Assembly: GCF_004959925.1 (NCBI RefSeq)
Contig: NZ_SPUW01000002.1
Coordinates: forward strand, 963,059 to 1,027,058
Length of the DNA: 64,000 nt
Source: Pseudooceanicola onchidii
Lineage (GTDB): Bacteria; Pseudomonadota; Alphaproteobacteria; Rhodobacterales; Rhodobacteraceae
Direction of reading: 5' to 3'
A model generated the notes under the pieces. That model was not told the DNA's origin. It saw nothing but the letters and a program-made list of their open reading frames with translations, and searched no databases. Shown in pieces: positions 63,789-64,000 of the stretch; the stretch's first letter is position 1; every line of letters starts with the position of its first letter. The translations under genes and the position numbers were made by a program.

Positions 63789-64000
63789 GGCCTGATCCGA
63801 CAGGTCGCGCAGGGCAGGGGGCGGCACAGACCCCTTGTTTTGCTGAAGTTTTGAAGGGCGAGGGAACTTTTTTGGGGTTGGGGTGAAGTTTTTTGAAAAA
63901 AGCGCTTGCGGACTCACAGCACTGACCGTAAAAGCCCCTTCACCGGCGGCGCTGAGGCGCACAACGGGACGCCAGACGGAACGACGGAGCGAGGCTCTGG
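63789..64000. other. Gene-free right edge
   Basis: After the metH terminator no credible coding frame is seen. The stretch contains an AT-rich tract (63838-63900) and the promoter-like element at 63906; the remaining 60 bases look like an untranslated leader that runs out of the window. Confidence 0.5.
63906..63934 (+). promoter_or_regulatory. Strong promoter-like element at the right edge, possibly of an rRNA operon
   Basis: TTGCGG (63906-63911), exactly 17 bases, then TAAAAG (63929-63934), preceded by T- and A-tracts (63866-63900) that look like an UP element. No coding frame follows to the window end. The shape is like alphaproteobacterial rRNA promoters, but no rRNA is in view, so this is a suggestion only. 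Confidence 0.4.

Noticed and set aside
63900..64000. A tRNA or start of 16S rRNA inside the window
   Set aside because: No cloverleaf or 16S 5' sequence is visible; only a promoter-like element can be supported.

Overview
The window is a gene-dense, GC-rich chromosomal segment that looks like it comes from a marine alphaproteobacterium of the Rhodobacteraceae (Roseobacter-type). This is an inference from its gene content: a VPLPA-CTERM protein, a DctPQM-type TRAP transporter, membrane urate oxidase PuuD, a split cobalamin-dependent methionine synthase, AcuI, and intergenic elements ending in a 'GTATTTTGG..AGAAGAAG' type sequence. No species can be named. I see no tRNA, rRNA, CRISPR array, insertion sequence or phage gene. 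Almost every gene is intact, and many neighbours overlap by ATGA, so long operons are likely.

Layout. (1) 329-8389: a giant secreted multidomain nuclease/phosphoesterase, then a small VPLPA-CTERM surface protein. (2) 8537-18633: iron acquisition, with an MDR-type ABC exporter, a DUF2218-siderophore-interacting reductase, a FecBCDE-type uptake system, a divergent TonB receptor and an AraC regulator. (3) 18707-27831: an RpiR regulator divergent from an operon of N-formylglutamate-amidohydrolase-like protein, TRAP transporter, glutamine-synthetase-like ligase, VOC protein, aldehyde dehydrogenase and iron alcohol dehydrogenase. I read it as a possible glutamylate / oxidise / deglutamylate route for an amine or amino alcohol. 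(4) 27988-32804: a CoA-dependent hydroxycinnamate side-chain pathway (ligase, hydratase, dehydrogenase, CouO-like amidohydrolase, MarR regulator). (5) 33031-39377: a small unknown protein, AcuI, a second crotonase, a BNR-repeat protein, and a MarR regulator divergent from 3-hydroxybenzoate 4-monooxygenase (MobA), which would feed protocatechuate. (6) 39405-43559: an arsenic operon with an ArsR-ArsC fusion, GAPDH, ArsJ and ACR3. (7) 43627-50102: a Liv-type ABC importer with an alpha/beta hydrolase and a divergent PAS-LuxR regulator. (8) 50286-59760: creatinase and an almost complete urate-to-glyoxylate pathway (PuuD, HIU hydrolase, fused allantoinase-OHCU decarboxylase, ureidoglycolate lyase, purine permease, ureidoglycine aminohydrolase). 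(9) 59962-63733: methionine synthase split over two adjacent genes, then a strong terminator and a possible stable-RNA promoter at the window edge.

The physiology is of a scavenger of organic nitrogen and plant- or algae-derived aromatics. Creatine and purines are broken down to urea, sarcosine and glyoxylate; cinnamates and 3-hydroxybenzoate converge on ring-cleavage substrates; iron and arsenic are handled by dedicated operons.

The items I consider least described are the glutamylation-style TRAP operon (19689-27831), the ArsR-ArsC fusion whose repressor half has no cysteine, and the nested palindromes in front of the small membrane protein/XRE pair at 58290-58918.
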